A stretch of 64,000 nucleotides of DNA from Linanthus parryae (GCA_023055425.1 JALGPY010000008.1:12185501-12249500), one strand, 5' to 3'. Numbered from the stretch's first letter, positions 34,041 through 46,665 are shown. Program-made: numbers and translations. The notes: generated from the letters alone by a model not told the origin.

Positions 34041-37000
34041 TATCGTGCTAGTTTATTTAGTTAAGAGTTTTTCTGCGTGCACGTGTTTTCAAACCTTTGT
34101 TGGCTAGCTAATGCAAGTTAAACCATAGACCAATAAAAAAGAGGAAGTAAAGTTCAAACAAACAATATAGCCTAAGCAAGGAGACCATCTAAAAGTACCG
34201 GCCAATTTTAAGTCAGTGCGCACGTACCGAGATCACATCTAGCATATTCTACTTTTATCTATGTTTCTTCTCCAAGTCACTGTTTTGACTTTTACCATTA
34301 TCCACTTTGACCCAGTGATTTGGATAGTAGACCGATGCAATTTTTGATAATCTTTTCATGGTAGTTTAGAGTTAAAGCTGCTCTACAAAACGGTGAAAAA
34401 TTTATCAAAAAAGCGCATAGTTTTGCAATCCAAACGGCCTAGTAAAAGTGACCCAAATACGAGTCAAGATGTCAAACTTACGTCTTAAAGAAGAAACAGA
34501 CGAGTACTACGGTTGTAAAATTTGATAATTGCATATTGAAAATTTATGCAAGTAGTACTAAGAGTTCATATGGGAGCAATTATGAAAAACAGAAAACTGG
34601 ATGAATTGTTTTTCAATAGTTGCTTTCACTAAAACAATAAAATAAAAGTAGGTTTATTTTTCCAAATAATACCAAATAGGTTTATTTTTCCAAATAATAA
34701 AAAATAGGTAGAAAAGCAACGAAACAAATATTGACAAGTGCCCATCTGAGTCACTTGTTGAATACCAATACGATTATTGATGTCCATTTGTTTATATACA
34801 GTTATGAATTTGAGTAAAATCTGATTGGTTTGCAAATTATGGTTATAATTTGAAGTAAAGTTCAAATAAAAGTACACCTTTAACAAATACGATCTTCATG
34901 TTTCAACCTATTTTAAGTCAGTAGACAAGTACCAATGTCACATCTAGCATATTCTATTACTACGGTAGTAAAATTTGATAATTGCATGTTGATAGTTTAT
35001 GCAAGTAATCAAACTCCTAAACATTCACAGCTATGGACAACAAAATCATGACAAGATACTACTACTAGCATAAACTATCAATATGTAATTATTAAATCTT
35101 ACAACCGCAGTAGTGTCTGCATGGCTTGGCTCTTTCAAGAAATGATAGTGGAGTGAGAGGACATGAATTTCCCTGACTTGGCTTGAGAAGATTGTTGAGG
35201 GGGGAGAATATGTAAAAAAATATAAAAAGAAACATCTGATTAGGTCTCCCTTTCTCCCCGTTTTCTCTAATAGGTATGAAAATTACCTACCACTCCGTCC
35301 CAGCTGAAATGCTCCATATGACTTTTTCACCCGTAACTGGGTCACTTTAACCCTGTGATTTGGATCGCAAAACGATACAATTTTTGATAAATTTTTATGG
35401 TCTTATAGAATAAGAGTTACTCTACAACGTTATGATTTTTTTTTTTAAAAAAAAATTGTAATATTTTACTATCCAAATCATCGGGTCAAAGTGACCCAAT
35501 GAATAGTGGTAAAAGTAAAATGGTGCAAAAATGTGAGACGGAGTGGTAATAGGTATGAAAATGGTGCAAAAATGACTCAATCAAATGATTGTTCCAGTTA
35601 GTTAATTATCACTGCAGTCAAATGCTTGTTATGATACAAACAGTTGTTTGTCAGTGATCAATTCCTCTTCCAATATTATAGTTTGAGTTTCCAGTATTTG
35701 TGAATATTTAGTGCTTACTGCTGTTATGGCTGAATATTCTCAAATTCTGAAACTGGAAAAGTACAATGTTGTGGGCTAAAAAAAGGCACACCAAAATTGA
35801 GAGACCTTGTTACTACTTGACGAAAAACTGAAATAACTGAAATTCTAGCATACCTATTTTCCCTGAAATCTTACCCTTCCCCTAAGGACGTGGATGACAA
35901 TTATCATTGTTCAAATATTGCATTAGTTAGTTCAAGTTATCAACTGTGTAGCAGGCCACACAATTTCATGAAATGAACAATGAAACAGAACATAGACATT
36001 GGGGAAAGAGAATAGTTGAGCGATTTAGTCAAATAATTGGTTACCTTTGCTCAATACACAATGGGGGCGGAAGTGAAGAGTCGACAAATCGTGACCTTGT
36101 TCAATCAACGTGGATTCGGAAAATCGATAAGGGCTTCATCATTTGGCAAGATATCGTAAGCTGTTTTTTTATGGGATAAAGTTTAGTACAGAATAGAGAT
36201 GGACTCTAGGAACACAATGATAGAGGACAAAGGGAGTACTGACCGCGGAAATAAGCAACTGATGGAGAGACGATGAAGCGGTTCATCTTCTCCCTTTTTT
36301 TTACCATAGGGTTGTGTGTACGCATTGAATAATGAATTGAATAATAGCAATTGCACTCTGTCTCTAAAAAAAAAGCAATTGCACCCCCACCTAATCACAT
36401 TACATTTAATTTGCATATTTAGTCAGTATTTACTATTGAATTATTCCACTTGTACCCTACTGAGTTACGTGGCAACATGGGAAGCTTTGATTCGTCTATA
36501 AAAGCCAACTGTAATGACACATGACATATAAAGAGTGAGTTTAGACTTACCGCATCGTTTTTATGGATAATCTATCTATATTATATATAAAATCTAGGAG
36601 GTGAGGAAATTATCACTCTCCATATGCCATTTGTCATCCACATCACTCTCCATATGACATTTGTCATCCACATCATGGCATACATGTCATGTTGTAGCCA
36701 ATTAAGAGGCTCCACATAATTCTATATAAATAAGTAGGATGTGTAATGCAAAATAAAGTATCAATTTACATTAATTAGCAAAATTGTAACTTATTGCATT
36801 GAAGTGTCAACAGTCAAAGATAAAATTGTAAGTTAATTACATTAATTATTAAATTTTACATAGTTATGTTATTTATTTTATTATTTATAAAAAAATAAAA
36901 TTCAAATAATTTAAATTAGAATGGGGGAGATTTATTTGAAATGTCTATTTGTTCTTATTTTTGATAAACAATATGTTTCTTTTTTCTACATACACACGTT

Positions 37001-37663
37001 TAACGAATGCATTTAGTTATAAATCAAAACATATTCATTTTATTCCTTTACCACAATAAGGAACAAATAATATTAAAAATCTAACATATATGTTTTAATC
37101 ACAATAGGACATTAGTTCTCGCAAATTGGTTACTCAAAGCACCCACATTTATTTTGTATGTTATATGTTTGTTCAATTCTAACAATTATAAAATTTCTCT
37201 ATTAACTGTAGTCTGACATTGACTACTGCTTTTTCTTAACATAGCTATGTTATTTCCATTTCAAAACAAAACATAGCTATGTTATTTACGGTATTATTTA
37301 TAAATAAAAAATATTTACTTTGAATTAAGTCAGAAGGGGTGAGAGCGAAGTTGAAACAACAACTTCTTCTACTGGCAGAATAAATTTTCCTTTCAACAAA
37401 ACATATGCATTTTATTTAATTATAAAATAGGAAACAAAATTTCACAATGATTATTGCCTCCAAAAATTATTATGTTGAAATTTTATGAATAACAAATCAA
37501 AAATTAAGTGTCAAGATAAAATTGTAACTTATTTACATTACTTATCAAAATTTTCATAATTATGTCATTTATTTTGTTATTTATTAAAAAGCAACATTTA
37601 AAGAAAATTTAGAATGGGGGAGAGTTATTTTAAAAGACTATTGTAATTTCTCTATTAATTTTA

Positions 37664-38218
37664 GGGTAATTTTCACTTACACCCCTTCAGTTTTGGCCGA
37701 TCTTCACTTACACCCCTTCTAGTTTGGAAAATTTCACTTACACCCCTTCTAACTACAAACAATGTCGTCACTTACACCCCCTACGTGTATTTACTCTGTT
37801 AGTTTGTAGCGTAACTTTCAAAATTCAGTTTTTTTGAATAGAGTTACCCTTGAAAATGCTATAAAGGTCAATTCACAATTAATTTTGTAAACTCTACCTC
37901 GAGTTAATCCTAATTTTCACTTGTAGTAGCTGCACCATGTTCAGAAATGCATATACAACATGTGATAGTATACAAAAAATTTGCATGTGTTAAGAATATA
38001 GTGGTCTGGATTGACTTTTGCGGCCTCTGCAAAGCCAAATTTGTCCGGAAAAGCTGATTTTGAGAAGTTAACATAAGAACTAGCATAGTGAATTCATAAA
38101 GGGGGTGTAAGTGACAACATGTTTGGTAGTCATAAGGGGTGTAAGTGAAGTTTTCCAAACTAGAAGGGGTGCAAGTGAAGATCAACCAAAACTGAGGGGG
38201 TGTAAGTGAATTTTACCC
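37664..38218. mobile_element. MULE-like TIR element nested in the Helitron
   Basis: The ends are GGGTAA inverted repeats of about 130 bp. Each arm contains four copies of cacttacacccc at about 30-bp spacing. Nine-base flanks ttaatttta (37655-37663) and ttaattgta (38219-38227) match at eight of nine, as for Mutator-type insertion. The 555-bp element has no transposase. Confidence 0.85.
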
Positions 38219-39785
38219 TTAATTGTATCTAGACATTGACTACTGCTTTTTCTAAACATAACTATGTTATTTATGGTATATTAATAAATAAACATATTTA
38301 TTTTGAATTAAATCTGAAGGGGGGGGGGGGAGATGTTGAAACATCGACTTCTTTCTACTAGCATAATATATTTTACTTTCAACAAAACATATGCATTTTA
38401 TTTAATCGTAAAATAAAAAACAAAATATTCAAAAGTTCACAAATCATATGAAGTGCCATAAATAAATATAAAATATTGTCGACATTAAACTTCAGTTAAC
38501 AAATTACTTAGGATGATCGATTGATTTGAACGAAACTTCAATTTACCTTCCATCCGAAACTAATTTTTACAAATTTAAGAATGAAAACTATAACTATATG
38601 TCGTAATTACACCATGCCAGTACTTAAACGTAACCCATGACTCACTCAACACCTCCAAAATTGAATTTTCCTGATATGTTTGTTCAATTTTATTTATTAA
38701 AATTGATAATATGTTTTCATAAATAAGAAAATGACTACTTAAAAGACCTTCGTAAAGAGTTTGACACTGGTTAGTATTTTTTATACACATAGCTATGCCA
38801 TTTATTGCATTATTAATAAATAGAATACTACCTAAAGAAAATTAAACAGAGTGGAGAAGATCATTATAAAATAAATTATCTTTTCTATAATGTATTCATT
38901 CTTTAGAAAAAAAAGTATGCATTTTTTTTTACTAAAGTAAGGAATAAATGGTTCTACATATAAAGTGAGAATATGAAAATTATTGTTTTATAGGTACGAG
39001 ATAACAAATAAAATCTTCTTAACTAAAATATTTAAAATATCCACCATTCTGAAAGTAACTCAAACATTTGAAAGATGCAATAATGGATAAATAGTTGTAC
39101 CAATTGACTGTCTTATTACACATCCCAAGAAGTGTAACAAATAAATACAAAATTTATTCTATACTAAAAATAAAATTCCGATATTTACTGAGAACAATTA
39201 TCATGTTACAAAAAAATTACTTATGTTAAATATGTTATTTACAAACTTAACTATGAAGAATAAATAACTATTTTAATAGACAACTACTTATTTGTTAATA
39301 CACAACTTACTTAGATTATCCGAATTAGTTACTTTTTTATGTTTTTCAATTTTAATGATTTAAATTAACTGCATTATTCTTTTTATATGTAATAAATGGG
39401 CGATCTAAAAATAAATAGTAGTAAAGCCTTTGAATTTGGCTACTATTTTTCTAAAAAAAATATCATAAAGAAATATTCTGGAGCAACTTACTTCTTACAA
39501 ATAAAGGAATATTGCTTTCATCAACTAACAAGAAAATTGTATAAATATTTTCTGTTACAATCACTTAAATCTAGAAGGAAACATGTGCTTAATACAAAAT
39601 AATATTAATTTAAGGGTTCTCTCATGTTCTTTATGCACTATCATATTCAAATGAAATAGCGGTACTAATTTGCAACTGAAAAAGAAATTGATTTGTATTA
39701 TTTTCAATGTGTCAACACGTTCACTATTCATGTTTACTTTTAACCACCATGACTTTGGAATAGTAAGTGCACGAGACCCGCGCAT

Positions 39786-39804
39786 AGCGCGGGTTAACGA
39801 CTAG
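39786..39804 (+). other. Helitron 3' hairpin terminus
   Basis: The terminal stem begins slightly upstream (about 39777, acccgcgc) and pairs with gcgcgggt ending at 39794, followed by taacgactag. The stem is GC-rich in an otherwise AT-rich element. Confidence 0.85.
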
Positions 39805-40691
39805 TATAGATATAAATTTTGGGAAGTTCCTCAGTTTGATTGATTCTAATTGAGGGCAGCGAGAAATGGAGTTGATTCAAGTGGCTGTGTGAAGTTCGTC
39901 GGCATCTGGGTTCATCGTGACAGTGTGCTGGTGGCTGTGGCGGAATTTTATGAAGCTGGCAATTTTACTCCCATTGTAAAAGTGATGTTTGGATGAAATT
40001 TTTACCAATTTTATACTGATGTATTAATTATAAATGGAGAATGCAATAAATAAGTTTTAGAAATAAAAGTTGCAATGTAATAGTTTGGGTTATGCATTAA
40101 GTAATTAAGCCAAAAGAAAACAAAAAGAAAACAAATACACTAAAGTACACAACCAGAAAGCTATGGATTATTCCCTCAAGAAAAAAGAAAGCCAAGGATA
40201 ATCCATTACGCAGAATCCCCCAAAAGAAAGTCAGTCCCCTGGGCACGCGTTGTGAGAGTTTGTGCATGTCTTTCCTCATCCATGCCCTGCTCTAATCAAA
40301 TAGAACCCCAAATCAAATCGTATGGGCCTTTCTCTTCTTCTGTATTAGGTGCAATTTTCCGTGCATGCTTTACGGAAAGAAAAAATTTAAACATGCAATC
40401 AAGCAATACATTTAAAAAGAAGTTACTTTTATTATAATATCACAATGGGGTACAGAGTACAAGTGATATCGAAGGGAAAAGAAAAAGAGAAAAAAAAAGG
40501 ATAGGCACCTTTTTCGCCGGTGAAGCGATTGCAAGCAAAAAAAAAAAAAGCATAGACACCATTTTCTCAGGCGCGGCGACTGCAAACTGAAAGGGAAAAA
40601 AGTGAAAAGAAAAAGAAAAGGATAGGCACCATTTTCTCGCAGGTGAAGCGATTGCGACGAGCTCATCATCAGCCGTGATGGATGATGGATG

Positions 40692-42107
40692 TTAGTTGGT
40701 TGGCAAAGGGTGCTCAGTCGTCTCGTACCTGAAGGTGTAGGGATTGACACCTTTGTAAACACCATCCTCCATGTCGTAGGTTCTAATTTCCCCGGTTGTG
40801 AGACGGTCAGTCACCGTGTACGAATATGGAACGTCACATCTACCTTGTGTGGCGACTTGAGTGACTACAATATGAGTCCTTGGTGGCACAGGGGCTTGGT
40901 GGGTACTCTCTTGTTCCTTTACCTCTGTCTTTTCCTCATTCCATTTGAAAGATCCTTCAACGGTGGCCGTTATTTGAACTTGTGCGTTTACTATTGTCAG
41001 AATCCCAGCACTGATTGTGTTTTGCACAGTCAGCGAAGACACAATAGAACGTTCAAAGGTCCTTTTATGAGTCTCCTTGCGCTTAAACGTGAGAGATGTT
41101 ATTTGGGTTTGTGTAGTGTGGTTAGTGGCCTCTTGGATGGCCATTGACAGGACAGCTTCATCACGAATCATAGCGTCTGCAAGGCGGTACCTGACGTTAG
41201 AGATCTTCCTTTCAAGAACAGCCTCTTCCACAACCATTCTTGCTTCGAGGGTAATGGCGGAGATATTAGCATTCAGACAGTCACCCAGGTGGTTGGCGGT
41301 GAAACGCTTGCAGAAGAGGCCGTTAGCTGCACTGCGCAAACCGATACTCCCGTCAGTAGCTTTGACGGGAATAAATTTGCAGATGGTGTGCGAGGGGTCG
41401 GGCATGGCAGTGTTGTCACGCCCGAAGATCCAGTTGTTATGGCCGAGCTCCCAGAACTTGCCCGTTGCTTTGGACCGTATCATATAGCTTCCATCACCAT
41501 TGGGGAAGGCCTGGTGTACTACGGTCGGCTCAGCAACGTCGGTGGCGTCAAACCTTAGGACGGGCATATAAGCAAAGGGGGGCATATAGAGAACGGAGCG
41601 AGCCGCCAGGTACCTCTCGCTCTCTCCCTGGAAACACACCTCTTTGGGTAATGTCACCAGAGAGTCCCAGTTGATGACCACGAACTTGGTGACACTGGGT
41701 GATACGGATTGTTCTGCTTGGAGCAGACGGCGGTCATTCGAGTCAGACGGGCGAATGAACCTGTTGGCTTGGGCCATCTTTAAGGTGATGATGTTATTGG
41801 CAATGGCCGGCTGGAACAAGGTACAGGACCAGGTTGAGGTGTCTTCGTTGGGTTCAGGGGCGCTGGCTGTGATAAAGTTGGAACTGGAAGACTCCTTAAC
41901 CCAGTATTTGTTATTCCAACAGCATCTGATATTGAACAATGACTCCTTCCCAGGTGTTTTGGACCTCTCCATTTCAAACTTGCACATGGGGCTCAAAACA
42001 TCTCTACCACTGGCAGCGAGCTTCCCATCAACGGTAGCTGGGTAAACGTATTTCGTGAAGGGTTCGGACCTCAGCACCACGAAAGTTGGAATACCACCAC
42101 CAGACAT
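40692..42107 (-). CDS. Amaranthin-lectin / aerolysin-like pore protein
   Basis: The 471-codon frame is intronless. Residues about 5-145 and 155-295 form two agglutinin (amaranthin-type) beta-trefoil domains; the second includes SKATGKFWELG and NNWIFGRDN. Residues about 300-465 form an aerolysin-like pore-forming domain, recognisable by the long Ser/Thr-rich beta region (TVQNTISAGILTIVNAQVQI) with alternating polar and hydrophobic residues. There is no signal peptide. Proteins of this architecture are known in plants and bind sugar on membranes; a role in defence is inferred from the family, not shown here. The start at 42107 lies about 100 bp from a TATA box. The Y1 copy is a broken paralogue. 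The exact sugar and activity cannot be read from sequence. Confidence 0.85.
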   Translation of the reverse strand: MSGGGIPTFVVLRSEPFTKYVYPATVDGKLAASGRDVLSPMCKFEMERSKTPGKESLFNIRCCWNNKYWVKESSSSNFITASAPEPNEDTSTWSCTLFQPAIANNIITLKMAQANRFIRPSDSNDRRLLQAEQSVSPSVTKFVVINWDSLVTLPKEVCFQGESERYLAARSVLYMPPFAYMPVLRFDATDVAEPTVVHQAFPNGDGSYMIRSKATGKFWELGHNNWIFGRDNTAMPDPSHTICKFIPVKATDGSIGLRSAANGLFCKRFTANHLGDCLNANISAITLEARMVVEEAVLERKISNVRYRLADAMIRDEAVLSMAIQEATNHTTQTQITSLTFKRKETHKRTFERSIVSSLTVQNTISAGILTIVNAQVQITATVEGSFKWNEEKTEVKEQESTHQAPVPPRTHIVVTQVATQGRCDVPYSYTVTDRLTTGEIRTYDMEDGVYKGVNPYTFRYETTEHPLPTN

Positions 42108-42207
42108 TTTTCTCTCTCTTTTCTCTCACACAGACTGACTTGTTAGTTGCCTGTGTTTTTGCTAGTAGAAATACTTTGTTTTTCTCTTGGTTACACAACT
42201 TCAACGC

Positions 42208-42217
42208 CTATTTATAG
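42208..42217 (-). promoter_or_regulatory. TATA box of the lectin-pore gene
   Basis: ctataaatag on the minus strand lies about 100 bp before the ATG, followed by a CT/GA-rich leader (gagagaaaagagagagaaaa) just before the start codon. The same TATA sequence is kept at 6959-6968 in the Y1 pseudogene, where it now abuts the second lectin domain. Confidence 0.7.
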
Positions 42218-42291
42218 TAGGAAGAACCGACCCTCTTCTTCTTTCTTCTTCTTCTTAAATTATTGGTATTATTATATTGAATAGGCGCATA

Positions 42292-42425
42292 CCACTCCGT
42301 CACACCTGAAATGCACTATTTGAACATTTTCACCCGTAACTTGATCACTTTGACCCGGTGATTTGGATCGCAAAATGATGTAATTTTTCGATTATTTTTG
42401 TATGGTCTTGTAGAGTAGGAGTTCC
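42292..42425. repeat. Left half of a MITE split by a MULE
   Basis: The palindromic Stowaway-like MITE begins after TA at 42290-42291 and is interrupted at 42425. Its other half resumes at 48362 and runs to about 48470. Confidence 0.75.
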
Positions 42426-42827
42426 GGGTCGGTCTACAGTGCGTCCTTCATTAGGGCCACGTCAGCTTTTTTATTTTTTTTGCAGGCCCCGCCGCTACAG
42501 GACAAAAAAATTACCCGGTATAGCAGGTCACTAGGGTTTCTAGATAACATTGTTAGCCTTTTAGATAAATACCGATAACAATTGTAATGGTTCTGCTGTA
42601 GAAATTGCCCAGAAAGATAACAGCATGCGATTTAGAGATAAAAAGTAGCATTAATGAGATAACAAAAGCCTACAAGATAGATAACATCCGTTTTTATTGT
42701 AAAAATTTCACGAGTAATTCCATCTTAAAACCAGCAAATATCAGTCTTAGTTTGCTTTCATAGACATATTTGTTGATTGAGACCAATAGAAGTCCCCTTT
42801 GTCATGAAATCCATCTCGTATTTCTTG

Positions 42828-43850
42828 TTAATCATCTTCCGCATGGATTTCATCTTCGAGGTAGTCGACGGAAGGATTAGGGCATGTAGTCATGTTGTGT
42901 CCAAGCTCCTTGCAATTGTCACACCGTCTGCGCTTGTCTTTTTTGGGTCCTTTTGTCATGTTCGTGCCCGGTGGGTTCGAATTTTTTACGTGGGTGTAAG
43001 GATTATCTTCTTTCTTCACAACTCCATGGGTACCCTCTTCAGATTGAGAAATCATTCTCTTCATAGTTCAGATTCCACCGGCCATATGCTGCTTCCAATA
43101 CTTAAAAAAATTCCGATGTTTCTACAACCCAAATTGGTATACAATTCCACTTGGCTCTTCATGGAACCACGACGTAAGGCTTGGACACTTGGGTCGTCAC
43201 ACGACTTCTGAACAGGCTCCTTCATCGAAGGCTCGATTTCGTAGAATTTCTTATCAGCTTTTACCCATCTATCGGCAATTAAACTTTTAGGGATCCTATC
43301 AACACCCTTCTCTCATATGTTTGCAAATCATCTTTGATGTCTCAAACTTAAAAAAAAAAGTGCAGCAAAGACCCTGATTAGATCGTGTGCACAGAAAAAT
43401 TTGCTGCAGCAGTTAAGTAAACAATGTTACTATACTTGATAACAATTTTAGGTTATAGAAAACATGCAAATCGAAAATTATGGAGGAAACAGCAGAATAT
43501 TACCATAAATAGGGAGAACTCATTTTTAAATGTAGAGATAACAATGTCAATCATTAAGACATAAATTATATAATTTGGCAATCAAACGTACTATGTGTGT
43601 ACAATGCAAACTAATATAAATATATAAATGAAGGGAGAAAGATGCATACCACAATTTGCTTTATTTCACCTCTGATCACGTAGAATTGATCAACCTTTGA
43701 ATCTTCAATGGGAATAACCATCAGCACTCAATAATCCTCAGCCATCTCATCTTGAATGTTGAACTTCAGGGAGATATTATTGGTGAATACTTCAGCTGCC
43801 TGAACCTCGTTGTAAGTATCGGGTCCAATTGGTTAGATTTAAAGTGCTCC
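42828..43850 (-). pseudogene. FAR1/MULE transposase C-terminal relic
   Basis: In minus-strand order: about 43850-43640 encodes EVQAAEVFTNNISLKF, close to the conserved segment after the transposase core of FAR1-type proteins. About 43300-43100 encodes EKGVDRIPKSLIADRWVKAD, matching the IP..YI..RW stretch near the SWIM zinc finger. A frame at 43064-42828 ends with a zinc knuckle, CDNCKELGHNMTTC. Stops (for example within 43720 and 43310) and missing parts show decay. The DDE core was not found. Identity is from remembered family patterns only. Confidence 0.6.
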
Positions 43851-44235
43851 TCCCTCTCATTTTTCGTAGCTTTTCTATCCCAGTCATTAAACCCTACAAA
43901 GGTGAACCTCCTATGTTCTTTGTTTGATTATATTCTACTTTGCAGAAGAAATACCAGCCAAGTAATCTCAAGAGTGTATTATTTTGACTTTCAAACAAAG
44001 TAAGCAATATCAAAATCTCAGAAAACAATTGTAAGTTGTAGATAGTTCTCATACAGTCTTAGACAATTGAGCACGTTCACAACAAATGTTGCTATATTCG
44101 GTGTAATTTGACTCACACAACGTAGAGTTAGAAAGTTAGGATGTTTCTTTATGGCCCACTACTCTTTGTGGTGATATGTTGGGTAAATAAGAAACCCCTT
44201 ACACCCAATGATGAATGCACCCGTAGCATGATAAC

Positions 44236-44460
44236 ATGTTGTTGTTGAACACTCGTGGCAGAACGGACGCAGAACCCTCGAATACTTACATTTCATGGCT
44301 CAATGACACAATAAGACTCCACAACACAACCACCAAAAGCTCAATGCACCCCATGATGTTCTACAACATTAAGTCTTACGTCATGGAACACTGTGTCAAG
44401 GCAATACCTCCATTGTTCGTGTCTCCATCAAGTGTGTGGCTTGGGAGCTTTCAAGCTTAA
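44236..44460 (+). CDS. Conserved 74-aa ORF, copy 1
   Basis: The frame starts MLLLNTRGRTDAEPS and ends SVWLGSFQA. It occurs at the same place in all three 1.1-kb units, with all three open and differing at a few residues. I recognise no family. Openness may come from recent duplication rather than selection. Confidence 0.3.
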   Translation: MLLLNTRGRTDAEPSNTYISWLNDTIRLHNTTTKSSMHPMMFYNIKSYVMEHCVKAIPPLFVSPSSVWLGSFQA

Positions 44461-45337
44461 TTAAACTAAGAATATTGATTTTTATTGTCAATCAACATGT
44501 AAGAGCCACAGTTAACCAACCATCTCGTACAATTAGTGAGTGGAAATTGTTTTTCAGCATTTTTGGGTCAATTCGAGGGAGGTAACTACATTTAATTCAA
44601 TCAGGAATATTACACACGAGTTAGGGATATTAAAAATGTGTGCTCCTCTTGACCCACGTGATAATTCAAATGAAGAAAAAGCATAAAAACACGATTCAAA
44701 TGAAAAGATAACTTTTGTAACAGCAATAGATAGCAATTGTAGTAGGATTCAGATTTATTGAGCACAATGACTAAAGTCGGATAACAATATCAACGAAAAG
44801 TTAGGTCACATGCATGGGAGATGGCTGAGAGGCTGTTTTCTGGAATGAACAAGATAAAGTCCCTGAATTTGACACTACATGGAACGTAAAGTCCATAATA
44901 TATGACTTGCTTACATTTATTTAAATAGTTAGAGAAAAAATGAAAAGTACATGGACATACATGTTACAAAACGTGTGTTTTAAGGGATGATTGTGATCCT
45001 CCTATGTTATGTGTTTGGTTATATTCTACTTTACAGAAGAAATGCCAGCCAAGTAATCTCAAGAGTGCATTATTTTGACTTTCAAAGCAAGTAAACAATA
45101 TCAAAATCACAGAAAACAATTGTACGTTTTAGATAGTTCTCATACAGTCTTAGACATTATCAGTATAATTGAGCACGTTCGCAACAAATGTTGCTATATT
45201 CGGTGTAATTTGACTCACACAACGTTGAGTTAGAAAGTTAGGATGCTTATTAATGGCCCACTACTGTTTTTGGTGATATGTTGGGTAAATAAGAAACCCC
45301 TTACACCCAATGATGAATGCACCCGTAGCATGATACC

Positions 45338-45562
45338 ATGTTGTTGTTGAACACTCGTGGCGGAACGGACGCAGAACCCTCGAATACTTACATTTCATGG
45401 CTCAATGACACAATAAGACTCCACAACACAACCACCAAAAGCTCAATGCACCCCGTGATGTTCTACAACATTAAGTTTTACGTCATGGAACACTGTGTCA
45501 AGATAATACCTCCATTGTTCGTGTCTCCATCAAGTGTGTGGCTTGGGAGCTTTCAAGCTTAA
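45338..45562 (+). CDS. Conserved 74-aa ORF, copy 2
   Basis: It is the same frame as at 44236 with Gly for Arg at residue 9 and changes near residues 40-56 (MHPV, IKFY, VKII). Confidence 0.3.
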   Translation: MLLLNTRGGTDAEPSNTYISWLNDTIRLHNTTTKSSMHPVMFYNIKFYVMEHCVKIIPPLFVSPSSVWLGSFQA

Positions 45563-46440
45563 TTAAACTAAGAATATTGATTGTTATTGTCAATCAACAT
45601 GCAAGAGCCACAGTTAACCAACCATCTCGTACAATTAGTGAGTGAAAATTGTTTTTCGGCATTTTTGGGTCAATTCGAGGGAGGTACCTACATTTAATTC
45701 AATCAGGAATATTACACACGAGTTAGGGATATTAAAAATGTGTGCTCATCTTGACCCACGTGATAATTCAAATGAAGAAAAAGAATAAAAACACGATTCA
45801 AATGAAAAGATAACTTTTGTAAAAGCAATAGATAGCAATTGTAGTAGGATTCAGATTTATTGAGCACAATGACTAAAGTCCGGATAACAATATCAACGAA
45901 AAGTTAGGTCACATGCATGGGAGATGGCAGAGAGGCTGTTTTCTGGAATGAGCAAGATGAAGTCCCTGAATTTGACACTACATGGAACGTAAAGTTCATA
46001 ATATATGACTTGCTTACATATATTTAAATAGTTAGAGAAAAAATGAAAAGCACATGGACATACATGTTACAAAACGTGTGTTTTAAGGGATGATTGTGAT
46101 CCTCCTATGTTATGTGTTTGGTTATATTCTACTTTACAGAAGAAATGCCAGCCAAGTAATCTCAAGAGTGCATTATTTTGACTTTCAAAGCAAGTAAACA
46201 ATATCAAAATCTCAGAAAACAATTGTAAGTTTTAGATAGTTCTCATACAGTCTTAGACATTATCAGTATAATTGAGCACGTGCGCAACAAATGTTGCTAT
46301 ATTCGGTGTAATTTGACTCACACAACGTAGAGTTAGAAAGTTAGGATGTTTCTTTATGGCTCACTACTCTTTTTGGTGATATGTTAAGTAAATAAGAAAC
46401 CCCTTACACCCAATGATGAATGCACCCGTAGCATGATACC

Positions 46441-46665
46441 ATGTTGTTGTTGAACACTCGTGGCGGAACGGACGCAGAACCCTCGAATACTTACATTTCA
46501 TGGATCAATGACACAATAAGACTCCACAACACAACCACCAAAAGCTCAATGCACCCCGTGATGTTCTACAACATTAAGTCTTACGTCATGGAACACTGTG
46601 TCAAGGCAATACCTCCGTTGTTCGTGTCTCCATCAAGTGTGTGGCTTGGGAGCTTTCAAGCTTAA
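46441..46665 (+). CDS. Conserved 74-aa ORF, copy 3
   Basis: The same frame with Ile at residue 22 (SWINDT). It shares the MHPV change with copy 2 and the VKAI of copy 1. Confidence 0.3.
   Translation: MLLLNTRGGTDAEPSNTYISWINDTIRLHNTTTKSSMHPVMFYNIKSYVMEHCVKAIPPLFVSPSSVWLGSFQA

Larger units (their letters stand above)
16755..34518. repeat. Tandem unit copy X1 (interrupted)
   Basis: Bases 16755-17478 and 30852-34518 align with X2 (48700-53470). Within X a core of about 120 bp recurs: gagtctcacaagttaaacag ... catgacggagac ... atattaaatatacatattat. Copies of this core are near 17050, 31830, 32750, 33320, 49040, 50930, 51680, 52335, 58770, 60300 and 60510. No gene was found. A copia element splits X1 at 17479-30851. 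Confidence 0.8.
36571..39804 (+). mobile_element. Non-autonomous Helitron
   Basis: The left end begins TCTATCTATATTATATATAA directly after A. The right end has a hairpin (acccgcgc ata gcgcgggt) followed by taacgaCTAG and then T, the classic Helitron 3' terminus. Y1 at 2011-2024 reads tggataatatagat, so insertion was exactly between A (2017) and T (2018) with no target duplication. Inside there is no Rep/helicase frame. Several degenerate copies of a motif tagctatgttattta recur (near 36850, 37240, 37270, 38260, 38790), and a TIR element is nested at 37664-38218. No host gene fragment was recognised. Confidence 0.93.
34519..42425. repeat. Tandem unit copy Y2 (interrupted)
   Basis: It aligns with Y1 from its first base. 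It carries the open lectin-pore gene on the minus strand and is interrupted by the Helitron at 36571-39804. Between 34519 and 36570 only MITEs and unassigned AT-rich sequence are seen. The stretch 39915-40210 is present here but replaced by retroelement remnants in Y1. Confidence 0.85.
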
